From NCBI GenBank assembly GCA_020073645.1, contig JAIQET010000051.1:1-32765 (forward strand): 32,765 nt of DNA, read 5' to 3'. A program made the position numbers and the translations under genes. Positions 16,063 to 25,229 of this stretch are shown here, piece by piece (positions within the stretch are counted from its first letter, which is position 1; each line of letters starts with the position of its first letter). Under the pieces are notes generated by a model. The model was given only the letters and a program-made list of their open reading frames with translations. It did no database searches and was not told where the DNA came from. Source of the stretch: Terriglobia bacterium (GTDB taxonomy: Bacteria > Acidobacteriota > Terriglobia > Terriglobales > Acidobacteriaceae).

Positions 16063-19000
16063 TCAGTCTGCGGCCATCCCTTGTGTCTGTTCTTCAAACT
16101 GGGCGCGCAGTTGTTCTTCCAGCGCCGCTAATTGCGCTTCAATCTCCTGCCCGGCTTTGCGCTTCTTGATGATCTCCTCGCGGTAACGCCGCAGGAAGTA
16201 ATCAATCGTCTCTACCCGGATCCGGATTGATCCCGAAGGCTTGTTTTCGTCGAGGTCCTTGAAGCAGAAGTACGGCGTGCCGGATTTCTCGATGATGCCC
16301 TCGACCACCCCGTAGATAGGCGCGTCGTGGCCGCACTTGAAGCTCGATATTTCGAGTGCTACCAGGTTGGGATGCCGCGCCGTGAACTTGGCCGCCCAGA
16401 CCTTGTGGTTGGTGCTGCAGGAATAGGAATTCTTCCACGCGTCGGTGATATCCAGCGGGCTGCTGATGATGCCCGCCCGCACCTCTTCGCCGAACAGCCG
16501 CTCCAGCATGTCTTCATCCAGAGGCAGCGTGTTTTGCGAGAAGATGGGATAGCCGAGCTTCTGGAATTCTTCCATGATCTCGTGGTTCAGGCCGGGATCG
16601 TGGTGATACGGCCGCCCCAGTATCACGATGCCGATCCTGTCCTCGCGCTCCAGTTGGTCCAGCACCTGCCGCGCCCGCTGGCGGATGCTGGTCTCGTAGT
16701 CTTGCAGGCACTTATACCCAACCTCAACTGCCCGATCGTTCTCTTCCTGGGATAAGCCCAGGACCGGCTGCCATGCCTGTAGCATCTGGTGGGCAAACAG
16801 CTTGCGATCAGCAAAGTTCAGGATCGGATCCAGATACTTCACATTGTGCTCGCCGAACACGTCGTTTTCCTTGGTGAATGCCGCTTTCACCGTTTCCGGC
16901 GTCGCAGTCACCGTCGGACAAGCGTTGGCGCCCACGATCTTCACCAGCGGAGATGTCAAAACGTCATACATCGGGAAGAAGATCGCATTCAGCGGCTTCT
17001 TGCGGTGCTTTTCCTGGATCAGGTTGTACACGTGTGAAATCCCGATCTTCGCCGGAAAGCAGGGGTCAATCGCACCCCGGCTGGCACCGGCTCGATACAA
17101 CTCCGAGCTGGTGTAATCGGAGTACACGATGTTTTCCGGCTGCACGCCCAGGCTCTCGAGGTAGCCGTTGAACAGCGGCGCGTAGGTGTAGATGTTCAGC
17201 ACGCGCGGGATGCCGATGCGGATGTCCTTGCGTCCCTGCATCAGTGCAATGCGGTCTCTCGCCGCCTTGCCCCAGGCGCGGGTGGGAAGCGGATCGGCCA
17301 CGCTCTTCGGGTTTGTCGGCCGGAACACTTCTTTCGAAGCCATGTCCACAAAGTTCGGGTGGGCATCTTTCAGCTGATCGAGTCCCTTCTTGATCTCCTT
17401 CATCTCGTTGACGTCTTCAACCGTGCCCTTCTCGCACGTAGCGATGATCAGGCGCTGCTCGCCCGCCATGAGCGGCACCTTGGTCTTCTTGGGTGGTGGA
17501 GGCGGAGCGATCGTTGCTACAGCCACAAAGTTCGGCTGCTCGGTCTTGATGTCAATGAACGTGCGAAGGCAATTGTTCTTGCAGAAGTTGCAGCGCGTGT
17601 TCTCGTTGCGGGTGGTGCGGTACTCGATCTTACGCACGGCATCCAGGCCGACGAAAGTCGTCTGCAAGCCGTTGCGCCAGAGCCGCAACGATTCCTGCGC
17701 CGCCCCGATCGCGCCCGATTCGCCACAGTGCTCGTGCACGATGATTTCCGGCTGCTTCCCCGCCGCCCGGAAACTGCTGCGGATGAAGTCCACCTCGGCT
17801 TTGACCACGGCCAGGTTGTTCTGTGTTCCGCCTTGCAGCACGAAACGCGAGCCCAGAGCCGCAAGATTCGGGATGCTGGCCACGTACAAGAAGACGTTCT
17901 TGGGCAAAACCGCCGCCAAGCCAGCCAGAATCTCTTCTGCTCTCCAGCCCTGCCGCTGGAAGTTCACGATGTCGGACTGCATGAACACCGCGCAACCGTA
18001 GCCGAACACAGGCATGGCCGTAGCCGAGAAAGCAAGATCGGCATATTGCTCCACCGATAGCCCGAACCCCTCAGCCGTGGATTGCAGGAAGTACCCGTTT
18101 CCGGCCGAGCACTGGGTATTGAGCTTGAAATCCTTTACCCGACCGTTGTGCAAGACGATCAGCTTGATGTCCTGCCCGCCAACGTCCACGATCACATGCG
18201 GGTCGTCGTAAAACTTCAAAGCGGACTCGGTGTGCGCTACGGTCTCGACCAGGGCCACGTCGGCCTTGAGCACGTCCTTCAGAATGTCTTTGGCATACCC
18301 GGTGGTCCCGACGCCCAGCACTTCCATCCGCGCATTCTGCGCCTCCACCTGCTTGCGCAGGTTCTCGAACATCTCGATCGTGTCCTGGATGGGATTTCCG
18401 TTCGAGAGCTGGTACGACTTGCAAAGAATGTCGCCGTTCTCGTCCAGCAAGACAGCCTTGGTGGAAGTCGATCCGCCGTCCACCCCGACAAAGCCGGCAA
18501 CCGTGGTCCCGCTCTGGAATGTCGCCGGGACAAACTTCTTGCGGCGATAGGCCTGCTTGAACGCATCCAGTTCGGGAACATCTTTGATCAGGCCCTTGGC
18601 GCCTGACTTGGCCTTTTCCTCCTGCCGCCCAAACTCGATGTAGTGGACCAACTGGTCCACACCGCGATAGCATCCCACGCAATCCTCTTCGCCCTTGCCG
18701 AATTCAATCGAGCCCAGCGCGGCGAAGTACTGCGCGTTCTGCGGGACTTTGATCATGTCCTCGGGCTTCGCGCCGGCCGGAATCTCAACTTTGCGCTCCT
18801 GCCACATGCGCGGAATATTCGCCTGCCAGGCTTCGCGCATGCCGCGAATGAAGGTGTTCGGACCACCCAACAGCAGCACGTGCGGACGCAGCGTGTGCCC
18901 GCGCGTCAGCACGCTGAGGTTTTGCAGAATGATGGCCTCAAACAGCGAGGCCATGAGCTCATCCGGAGGCGTGCCCACCTTCTGCAGGCTGTTGATGTCG

Positions 19001-19569
19001 GTCTCGGCAAACACGCCGCACTTCCCTGCCACTTTGTGCAGCTTGATGCCGTTGTATCCCTGCTCCGCCAGTTCCTCGACCGGAATCTTCAGCTTGGCGT
19101 TGATCTTGTCGATCACGGCGCCCGTGCCGCCGGCGCACTTATCGTTCATGGACGGGATCTTCTTCTTGCGCCCGGACTCATCGTCATCCTTGAACACAAT
19201 AATCTTCGCGTCCTGCCCGCCCAGCTCAATGACGGAATACACCTCGGGATGAAGCTTCTCGACGGCCAGCGAAACCGCGGTCACCTCCTGCACGAACTTG
19301 GCGCCCACCTGCTCGGCAATCGAGCCCCCGCCTGAGCCGGTCAGGAACATGCGCGTGTTGTGCCGGTTGATGCCGATGTCGCTTTCCATCCGGCGCAGGA
19401 ATTCCAGGGTCTTCTCCGGCTGCTTGGTCTCGTGCCGCTGGTAGTCCTGCCAGAGAATCTCATCCGTGGCCGCGTTAACCACAACAGCCTTTACCGTGGT
19501 CGAACCCACATCGAGTCCGACCATGAATTTCGCGTCGCGATCGTGACCGTGTACCAAATGCTCCGACAT
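16063..19569 (-). CDS. Tandem BcrA/BadF/HgdC-type activator ATPase fused to DUF2229/HgdB-like part
   Basis: 1168 residues. Two ASKHA ATPase modules: ~15-290 (GLDVGSTTVK, ELGGQDAK, CAGGTG) and ~358-625 (GVDGGSTSTK, DVGGQDIK, CSAGNG). Each keeps both cysteines that ligate the bridging [4Fe-4S] cluster of HgdC: Cys145/Cys184 and Cys487/Cys526. The linker has CVGC (297-300). After the second module come CNFCKNNC (660-667), then a DUF2229/HgdB-like region with RIGIPRVLN, DPCFPAK, LGRPYHHDPGLNHE and FKCGHDAP (1078-1083), and a charged coiled tail. Family role: ATP hydrolysis drives very low-potential electrons to an Fe-S partner, used for 2-hydroxyacyl-CoA dehydration or benzoyl-CoA reduction. No CoA pathway gene is adjacent. 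ATG 19569 follows GAGGACGGA. Confidence 0.9.
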   Translation of the reverse strand: MSEHLVHGHDRDAKFMVGLDVGSTTVKAVVVNAATDEILWQDYQRHETKQPEKTLEFLRRMESDIGINRHNTRMFLTGSGGGSIAEQVGAKFVQEVTAVSLAVEKLHPEVYSVIELGGQDAKIIVFKDDDESGRKKKIPSMNDKCAGGTGAVIDKINAKLKIPVEELAEQGYNGIKLHKVAGKCGVFAETDINSLQKVGTPPDELMASLFEAIILQNLSVLTRGHTLRPHVLLLGGPNTFIRGMREAWQANIPRMWQERKVEIPAGAKPEDMIKVPQNAQYFAALGSIEFGKGEEDCVGCYRGVDQLVHYIEFGRQEEKAKSGAKGLIKDVPELDAFKQAYRRKKFVPATFQSGTTVAGFVGVDGGSTSTKAVLLDENGDILCKSYQLSNGNPIQDTIEMFENLRKQVEAQNARMEVLGVGTTGYAKDILKDVLKADVALVETVAHTESALKFYDDPHVIVDVGGQDIKLIVLHNGRVKDFKLNTQCSAGNGYFLQSTAEGFGLSVEQYADLAFSATAMPVFGYGCAVFMQSDIVNFQRQGWRAEEILAGLAAVLPKNVFLYVASIPNLAALGSRFVLQGGTQNNLAVVKAEVDFIRSSFRAAGKQPEIIVHEHCGESGAIGAAQESLRLWRNGLQTTFVGLDAVRKIEYRTTRNENTRCNFCKNNCLRTFIDIKTEQPNFVAVATIAPPPPPKKTKVPLMAGEQRLIIATCEKGTVEDVNEMKEIKKGLDQLKDAHPNFVDMASKEVFRPTNPKSVADPLPTRAWGKAARDRIALMQGRKDIRIGIPRVLNIYTYAPLFNGYLESLGVQPENIVYSDYTSSELYRAGASRGAIDPCFPAKIGISHVYNLIQEKHRKKPLNAIFFPMYDVLTSPLVKIVGANACPTVTATPETVKAAFTKENDVFGEHNVKYLDPILNFADRKLFAHQMLQAWQPVLGLSQEENDRAVEVGYKCLQDYETSIRQRARQVLDQLEREDRIGIVILGRPYHHDPGLNHEIMEEFQKLGYPIFSQNTLPLDEDMLERLFGEEVRAGIISSPLDITDAWKNSYSCSTNHKVWAAKFTARHPNLVALEISSFKCGHDAPIYGVVEGIIEKSGTPYFCFKDLDENKPSGSIRIRVETIDYFLRRYREEIIKKRKAGQEIEAQLAALEEQLRAQFEEQTQGMAAD

Positions 19570-19587
19570 TCCGTCCTCGCTTCGTCA

Positions 19588-19622
19588 AACTGAGAACTGT
19601 GAACTGACAACTGAGAACTGGG
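19588..19622. repeat. GAACTG-rich intergenic repeat, copy B
   Basis: AACTGAGAACTG, TGAACTGACAA and CTGAGAACTGGG follow one another: four GAACTG/CAACTG units in 35 bases, in the gap between the two archerase genes. Same units as at 1518-1545. Confidence 0.55.
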
Positions 19623-19642
19623 TTTCATCCCTAAAAGCTCTT

Positions 19643-19673
19643 GGGAACTGACAACACCCAGTTGTCAGTTCCC
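19643..19673 (-). terminator. 13-bp perfect hairpin between the archerase genes
   Basis: GGGAACTGACAAC-ACCCA-GTTGTCAGTTCCC: perfect 13-base arms around a 5-base loop, starting 5 bases after the stop codon of the upstream gene (19679). On the minus strand it is followed by AAGAGCTTTTAG, only a weak T-run, so it may be an inefficient terminator, an attenuator or an mRNA-stabilising element that lowers expression of the downstream activator gene. Its arms consist of the GAACTG unit of the neighbouring repeat. Confidence 0.6.
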
Positions 19674-19678
19674 GGTTC

Positions 19679-21472
19679 TCAGTCGCCGCTGGCCGCTGCC
19701 GGAACCGCCACTCCCGGAACCCGTGAGCGTTTCCAGAAGCGCGTGTCTTTATTGATCCGGTCGCTGACGTGCAGCACGAACTGCGCTGCCGTTCCTGCCA
19801 CCCCTTCGCGGTGCGGCACGTGGTAGAACGGCCGCTTCAGTTCGGGATGCTCGGCGATGTATTCCCTGATTTGGGTAAGGGTCTTCCCCGTGGACTGCAG
19901 CACCTGCTCGAACTCGGCCTTAGCCTTCACCTTGGCCTCGCCCAGCGCCATCTGCACCCGGCTGTGGGCGTTGACTTCGCCTTCGCCCGAGGTTTCGATG
20001 GGCAGGAAGATCATGTCCTTGAACTTGTTCACTACCGCCGACTGAACCCCATCCGACTGCGACGATGGCATGCAACCGAACGGCTTCAGCGCCAGCACCA
20101 TGTGGCAGAGGCGATGCACTGTGTAGTATACGTTCTTGCCCACCTCCAGGTGCCCTTCCCCACCGCGCGCGAACTGGTTGTAGAACGGATGCGCCATTTC
20201 GGCGAGATCCGTCTGCGGTACCAGGTGATGGGTAATGCCGCCCAGGTTCGTGATGGTGCGATGGTAGAAGTAGTTCCACATCTTCTCCCCCACACCGATT
20301 CCCATCAGTTTCTTCCGCAATCCCCAGTCATTCGCCAGGTACTTCTTGAGCTCCCACCACTGGGGATTGCGATGCGGACGGTTCACCGGCCACTTGGCTT
20401 TAGCGTGTGCTTTGGCCTGATACATCAGGTAAGCCACCCAGGTTGCGATCGGTTCCACCATCACCTGCGCGCCTTCGCGCTCCAGGAATTGGAACATGTT
20501 GAAGTTGCCATCGCCCTCGGTGATCTGCGCCCAGAACTCGCCCGTGATCTTCACCAGCGGCCTCACCTTGGTGCGGTCCACTTCGATGGAGTCCATCCGC
20601 TCGCGGGCCGTGTGTAGAGCATTTAGATAATCCTTGCCCCACATGTGCTCGTGCCACTTGCCCAGAACGTTGAAGGTATTGCGCAAAATCGCGTTCTTCT
20701 TGAATTTCGGCTTGGCCCAGTCCGGCGCCAACTGCTCAATCTCGTAAGACCTCCTGTTCTTCAGGTCCTCGCACAAGCCATCCACGGTCTCGCGGAAAAC
20801 ACGATCCGTCTCGCCCGGGTTCACCTCGAAGGGGCGGATCTGGTAGATCAGGTCGTTCATCACGTCGCCCAGGTGCATGGCGTTCAGCATGCCGAAACCG
20901 AAATCCACCGTGAACTTGAGTCCGGGCTCGCCCGAAGCCGCCTTGATGCCGTCGCTGTCCTTGAACAGCAGCACGCGGAAGCCGTCGAATCCGGCATTCT
21001 GCAGCGCGAAGCGGTACTCCGCCTCATACATGCCGAAGCGGCACGGCCCGCAGGAACCCGCCGTGAAGAAGACATAATTGTCCAGAATCTGCTGGCGCGG
21101 AATGCCTTCTTTCTCCAGGAACTGCAGATACTGCACCAGGTTCCCGACTGTAAAATAGGTCGGATTGCACTGGCCGTTGTTGCCGAACTCCTTGCCAGTC
21201 TGGAAGGCGGCGACGTTCGGCACCGGCAGTTTCTCGCAGCGATAGCCGCAGCCCTGGAAGACGGCCCGGATCAGGTCCTCGTGCTTCCAGGTGAATCCGC
21301 CAAACAAGATTGTGACCTTGTTCCGCTCCTCGGCGGTGAAGGCCCGTTCCACCGGGCGGTGGAAGTGGGTGGGTTGGTCAAGCCCGGCAATCTTGCGCAG
21401 GCGCGCCCGCTCGGCTTCGAGGCGCTGCTTGATTTCTTCATCCTTCTCAATTTGAACGAAATTCGTCGCCAT
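19679..21472 (-). CDS. 2-hydroxyacyl-CoA dehydratase (HgdB-like) subunit, archerase partner
   Basis: 597 residues. ATG 21472 is chosen over the longer frame to 21598 because GGAGGAAG stands just upstream. Conserved Cys motifs are QGCGYRC (Cys75, Cys79), NNGQCNP (Cys102), AGSCGPCRFGMYEAEYR (Cys141, Cys144), RLCHM (Cys456) and PFGCMPSSQSDG (Cys467), as in the HgdB/BcrB-type superfamily that binds [4Fe-4S] or double-cubane clusters. In many anaerobes a similar region is, as I recall, fused to the C-terminus of tandem activators; here it is a separate gene 109 bases upstream of the activator on the same strand, so both are likely one operon. It would be the electron acceptor and catalytic side. 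The substrate is unknown. Confidence 0.85.
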   Translation of the reverse strand: MATNFVQIEKDEEIKQRLEAERARLRKIAGLDQPTHFHRPVERAFTAEERNKVTILFGGFTWKHEDLIRAVFQGCGYRCEKLPVPNVAAFQTGKEFGNNGQCNPTYFTVGNLVQYLQFLEKEGIPRQQILDNYVFFTAGSCGPCRFGMYEAEYRFALQNAGFDGFRVLLFKDSDGIKAASGEPGLKFTVDFGFGMLNAMHLGDVMNDLIYQIRPFEVNPGETDRVFRETVDGLCEDLKNRRSYEIEQLAPDWAKPKFKKNAILRNTFNVLGKWHEHMWGKDYLNALHTARERMDSIEVDRTKVRPLVKITGEFWAQITEGDGNFNMFQFLEREGAQVMVEPIATWVAYLMYQAKAHAKAKWPVNRPHRNPQWWELKKYLANDWGLRKKLMGIGVGEKMWNYFYHRTITNLGGITHHLVPQTDLAEMAHPFYNQFARGGEGHLEVGKNVYYTVHRLCHMVLALKPFGCMPSSQSDGVQSAVVNKFKDMIFLPIETSGEGEVNAHSRVQMALGEAKVKAKAEFEQVLQSTGKTLTQIREYIAEHPELKRPFYHVPHREGVAGTAAQFVLHVSDRINKDTRFWKRSRVPGVAVPAAASGD

Positions 21473-22138
21473 ATCTTCCTCCGGCGTATGCAATTCGGAA
21501 TGTCTGCTGGAACCATTGATTGGGATGGCAGGTGGCGGGACGGCCATCGTGCGGAAAGCGGGGTGGAGCGACATGCAGTCTTTGCCCGAAGCTTGCACTC
21601 AGGCCCAAGCTCGGACACATTGGAGAGACGTCACGAGGCATCGTCGAACCCCTTAGAGCTGACCGCAAGGAGTGTCGAAGTCTTGCACCGGGAAGAACCC
21701 CACCCTACAAAAAACGGATCTCCCCTGCGCCGGATTTGAGCGAATACAACCTGGCAGCCCCACTACGCGCAGCCGCCGATACTTAACCTGACTTGTCCCC
21801 AGGGCCGAAGTTGCCCCCTACCCCATGGAGGTGAGCAGCTTGTTTGAGAACCCAGTGGATTCCCTCCTTTTACCAGAAACCACGGCTGTGATTCAAGATC
21901 CACCCATTAATGGCTTGGGCACGATCTCTTGGTTTCGTCTAATTGTGAGACACGAAGACGCAAAAGCCCCAGCACCGCTTTCAACTGAAAATTTCCTGTG
22001 AGGCCCGGGGGTGCAGTCTCTCAACTGGAAAGCGAATCCACCCAGCCGAATAGCCGCACCGTACCCCGGGCATAAGCACCAATCGGTGGCAGCGGACCAA
22101 CGCGGCACACTGTCGGGTCCGCGGCCTGAGCACCGCGA
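21473..22138. other. Long intergenic region upstream of the archerase operon
   Basis: 666 bases with no supported gene. It must hold the promoter of the minus-strand archerase genes and the 3' end of the small unknown gene transcript from 22139, but I see no clear -35/-10 pair. A 58-codon frame at 21825-22001 (+) has no ribosome binding site and no recognisable product. Several overlapping frames are high-GC artefacts. Confidence 0.6.
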
Positions 22139-22522
22139 CTAGTTCCGAATGATGACCTCCGGGTCCGCCAGCACCTGCTTGGTCTTGGTGTCTCTGATGG
22201 TGTACTTGTAATGCCCCTGCTGATGCGGCCTTGGTTTTGTGGGGCACTCCGTGCAGACCAGAGCATCCGGGCGTACATGTCCGGAGCTTACTGTGTCTTC
22301 GCCCATCACACTAAAAGGACCCCGCTTGAGAAAAGGACTGCCCCCTGGGAACTCAATCGTGAGGTCTGTGGTTGGATCTGTGCAATACCAGAGCACCTCG
22401 TGTTGCGCGCTCTTGCTCAGGGGGATGGGGTCAAGCAGCGGATACGCGACCTTTTTCCCGTCGACTGTCGCAATCTCTATTCCGACCCAAGTGGCTGTGG
22501 GGACTCGTACTGTTGTTGCCAT
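22139..22522 (-). CDS. Small conserved-looking protein of unknown function
   Basis: 127 residues, ATG at 22522 with AGGAGG 6 bases upstream, so expression is credible. The chain looks all-beta, with alternating hydrophobic strands such as LTIEFPGGSPF and YKYTIRDTKTKQVLADPEVIIRN, the last resembling small Ig-like or DUF-type domains with a conserved DPxIII ending. Cysteines are at 47, 90 and 93 (CTEC). There is no signal peptide, so it is probably cytoplasmic. It follows the kinase gene by 55 bases on the same strand and may be co-transcribed with it, possibly as a substrate or regulator. I do not recognise the family. Confidence 0.75.
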   Translation of the reverse strand: MATTVRVPTATWVGIEIATVDGKKVAYPLLDPIPLSKSAQHEVLWYCTDPTTDLTIEFPGGSPFLKRGPFSVMGEDTVSSGHVRPDALVCTECPTKPRPHQQGHYKYTIRDTKTKQVLADPEVIIRN

Positions 22523-22577
22523 AATCCACCTCCTGTGTGGATTGGTTCGTTTTTCTCTGGATGACTCAGCCTAACTT

Positions 22578-25208
22578 CTACTGGGACTGCTTACCTGCGT
22601 CCGTAGGGATCTTCTCCCGCAGAAGTTCTTGAAATGGTTTACTGGAGCGCAAGTTGTCGAAATTGGGGTTGTTGCGGATCTGGTCCGCTTGCAGACCGGC
22701 ATCGAGCGCTTGCCGCAGCCAGGCTATGGCCCTGCTCGAATCGCCGAACTGGTTGGCCACCAACGCGCCGTTGAACCGGACCTCAGGGTTGCCCGGAGCC
22801 AAAGCCAGCGCCTGCTTCAAATTCGCCCAGGCCATCTGCTCCTCCCGAAGCATGGCGTGATAAACCGCGAGATAGCTCAGCAGAGTCTCGTTGCGCGGGT
22901 TGACGCGCAGCTGCTCCTCTCCCAAGGCAAGCGCTTTGCGGTAGGCGGCAACCGATTCCTGGCGACGTCCCGGAACCCAGTAATACGCATCGCCCAGGTT
23001 GCCCCACAGGTAGCGTTCGCGCTCATCCATCTTCACGGCCCGTTCATACGCGAGGGCAGCTTCGGGGAAGCGCCGCAAATAGAAGTACACCGTACCCAGC
23101 TCGGAGTAGGCATCCTGGGTGGGCCGGATGCTGATGGAACGCTCGCACAGGGGAATCACGTCGGCGTAGCGTGCCAGCGCAATGTAGGCGCCAATCAGGT
23201 TGTTGTAGCCGCGAAAATTGTCGGGGGCCAGTTCTGTGACCTGTTCAAACTGCTTGGCGGCTTCCTCGTAGCGTCCCTGGTGATACAGGAAACGACCCAG
23301 CCAGTTGTAGCCGGCCCAGTATTCCGGGCGCACCCGGATGGCGCTGCGATAGGTTTGCTCCGCTTCCGCCACTTTGCCCATGTGCTCGTAGGCGAAGGCC
23401 AGTCCCCGATAGGCGTCGTCGCTGGTGGCATCGGCCTGCACCGCCCGCTGGAATTCGGCCGCAGCCTCTTCGTACTTGCCGGTGCCGTTGTATACCGTGC
23501 CCAGGCAGGCGTAGCCGTAGCCACCGGCGCTGGCGCGCTGACAAGCCTCCAGCGCCTTCGCCACCCACTCGCGGTCATGAGTGACCTCGTATTTCTGCCA
23601 GTAGGTTTCGCCCAGGCCGGCGTAGGCCAGGGCAAACTCCGGATCGCGTTCCAGGGCCCGGCGGAAGAGTTCGATCGCGCTCCCCACATTCTCCGGCTTC
23701 TGGTATTCCTGCAGATAGCCACGCCCCCGCAGATAGAAGTCATACGCAGCCGGCTGGCTGGTGCCATGCGTCACCAGTGCATTTCGCTCCTGGGCGTTCA
23801 GCTCCAGATCCAGAGCATGAACGGCGCTCTCCACCACGCGGTCTTCCAACACAAAGGGATCGGCAACATCGGCGGTAATCGTGTCGGCGCGCAGCACCCG
23901 CTGGGTACGCGCATCCACCAGGTTGTAGACCACACGCGCTCTCGACCCGGACTGGTGAAAGCTGCCCTCCAGCACCAGGTTCACTCCCAGCTCGGAGCGC
24001 GCCTGCGCCACCGACGCAGTGGACAATGTCCCGATCTCGCTCGGTGACACCACCTGGATGGGATACCGGTCGGTGAGTTGGGTCAGCTTGGCGGTCAAGG
24101 TTTCTGCCAAGCCTTTGGAGAAAGCGCGCGCTTCAGGATCGTCCACAGCCGGGACAAACGGCAATACCGCGAGGTGCTTCTTCTCGGGCAGCGGAGGCTT
24201 GCTTGGCCACGGGATCGTCGAGAGCGCCAGCACCACCAGCAGTAAGGCGATGCCGGGACGAGTTGCGCTCTTCAACCGCCGTCGAATCTGGGGGTGGCCC
24301 AGCCATACCGACTGATGGCTCACGTCCCCTTGCAGCACGCGCAGATCCACCAGCAGATCGGCAGCGCTGGCGTAGCGCGCCTGCGGCTCCTTGGCCAGCA
24401 TCCTGCCAACAATCCGCTCCAACTCCTCCGGCACTCCCCCCACCAGCTCTCCCATGGGCGGAGGCTCATAGTGCAAGATGTGGTCCGTCGTCCCGATCAG
24501 TCTCTTGGTCTCGAAAGGATGCTGCCCGGTCAGCATCTCGTAGAACACAATTCCCAGAGAAAAGATGTCAGCGCGAGCATCCACTTCCTGCTCCAGCAGT
24601 GCTTCCGGAGCCATGTAGCCTGGGGTGCCGGCGCAGCCCAAGCTCTGGCTCTCCACGCTGGCGGTCATCGCCGTCTCGTCGCCCACCGCCAGACGCCGCG
24701 CCAGGCCAAAATCGAGGATTTTGACGTGGTCCGCCCCGGTGAGCATGATGTTCTCCGGCTTGAGGTCGCGATGAACGATACCCTTCTGTTGCGCCTCCTT
24801 GAGCGCCTCCGCGCACTGCACGGCCACGTGCAGAAAGGAATCCAGGGTCAGATGGCCTGCACTCTGCAGCCGCCGCCGCAGCGTGGTCCCTTCGACGTAC
24901 TCCATCACCAGAAAGATCTCGTCGAGGTCTTCGACTACGTCGTATACGCTGGCGATGTGTTCTGAACTGAGGGCGGAAGCGCGTTGGGCTTCCCTCAGGA
25001 TGTGGCGCCGCGCCTCGGGGTCACTCCGCAGCTTGCGGCTTACACGCTTGAGGGCCACCGGACGCTGCAGCTTGGTGTCCTCAGCGTAGTAGACCTCTCC
25101 CATGCCGCCGGCGCCCAGCTTGGAACGGATGACGAACCGGCCTACCCGGCTGCCCGCCAGATCCTCGGGGGGAGGAAACGGTATCGGTGCTCTGCGGGCA
25201 GTGCTCAT
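22578..25208 (-). CDS. Eukaryotic-like Ser/Thr kinase with TolB-N-like domain and TPR repeats
   Basis: 876 residues. The kinase domain (~25-290) has GAGGMG (32-37), Lys54 in VALKRV, HRDLKPEN (His146-Asp148), DFGLARR (166-172) and GTPGYMAPEAL, all catalytic elements present, so it should be active. One transmembrane helix lies at about 318-335. The outer part opens with KHLAVLPFVP and GLAETLTAKLTQL (~344-480), a domain seen in bacterial kinases and cyclases that resembles TolB-N/FlgO, followed by roughly nine TPR units (~485-860). Such proteins are common in Acidobacteriota and probably sense or bind proteins outside the membrane. No ribosome binding site is clear; start placed at the only Met before the Pro-rich N-terminus. 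Confidence 0.95.
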   Translation of the reverse strand: MSTARRAPIPFPPPEDLAGSRVGRFVIRSKLGAGGMGEVYYAEDTKLQRPVALKRVSRKLRSDPEARRHILREAQRASALSSEHIASVYDVVEDLDEIFLVMEYVEGTTLRRRLQSAGHLTLDSFLHVAVQCAEALKEAQQKGIVHRDLKPENIMLTGADHVKILDFGLARRLAVGDETAMTASVESQSLGCAGTPGYMAPEALLEQEVDARADIFSLGIVFYEMLTGQHPFETKRLIGTTDHILHYEPPPMGELVGGVPEELERIVGRMLAKEPQARYASAADLLVDLRVLQGDVSHQSVWLGHPQIRRRLKSATRPGIALLLVVLALSTIPWPSKPPLPEKKHLAVLPFVPAVDDPEARAFSKGLAETLTAKLTQLTDRYPIQVVSPSEIGTLSTASVAQARSELGVNLVLEGSFHQSGSRARVVYNLVDARTQRVLRADTITADVADPFVLEDRVVESAVHALDLELNAQERNALVTHGTSQPAAYDFYLRGRGYLQEYQKPENVGSAIELFRRALERDPEFALAYAGLGETYWQKYEVTHDREWVAKALEACQRASAGGYGYACLGTVYNGTGKYEEAAAEFQRAVQADATSDDAYRGLAFAYEHMGKVAEAEQTYRSAIRVRPEYWAGYNWLGRFLYHQGRYEEAAKQFEQVTELAPDNFRGYNNLIGAYIALARYADVIPLCERSISIRPTQDAYSELGTVYFYLRRFPEAALAYERAVKMDERERYLWGNLGDAYYWVPGRRQESVAAYRKALALGEEQLRVNPRNETLLSYLAVYHAMLREEQMAWANLKQALALAPGNPEVRFNGALVANQFGDSSRAIAWLRQALDAGLQADQIRNNPNFDNLRSSKPFQELLREKIPTDAGKQSQ

Positions 25209-25229
25209 GATTGAACACCCGCATTAGCT

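Noticed and set aside
16063..21472. Possibility that the activator genes are a hydantoinase, FGGY kinase or Hsp70 relative
   Set aside because: The paired cluster cysteines, CAGGTG/CSAGNG motifs and the HgdB-like neighbour point specifically to the BcrA/BadF/HgdC activator family.
21825..22001. 58-codon frame on + strand in the archerase upstream gap
   Set aside because: No ribosome binding site and no resemblance to any family known to me.
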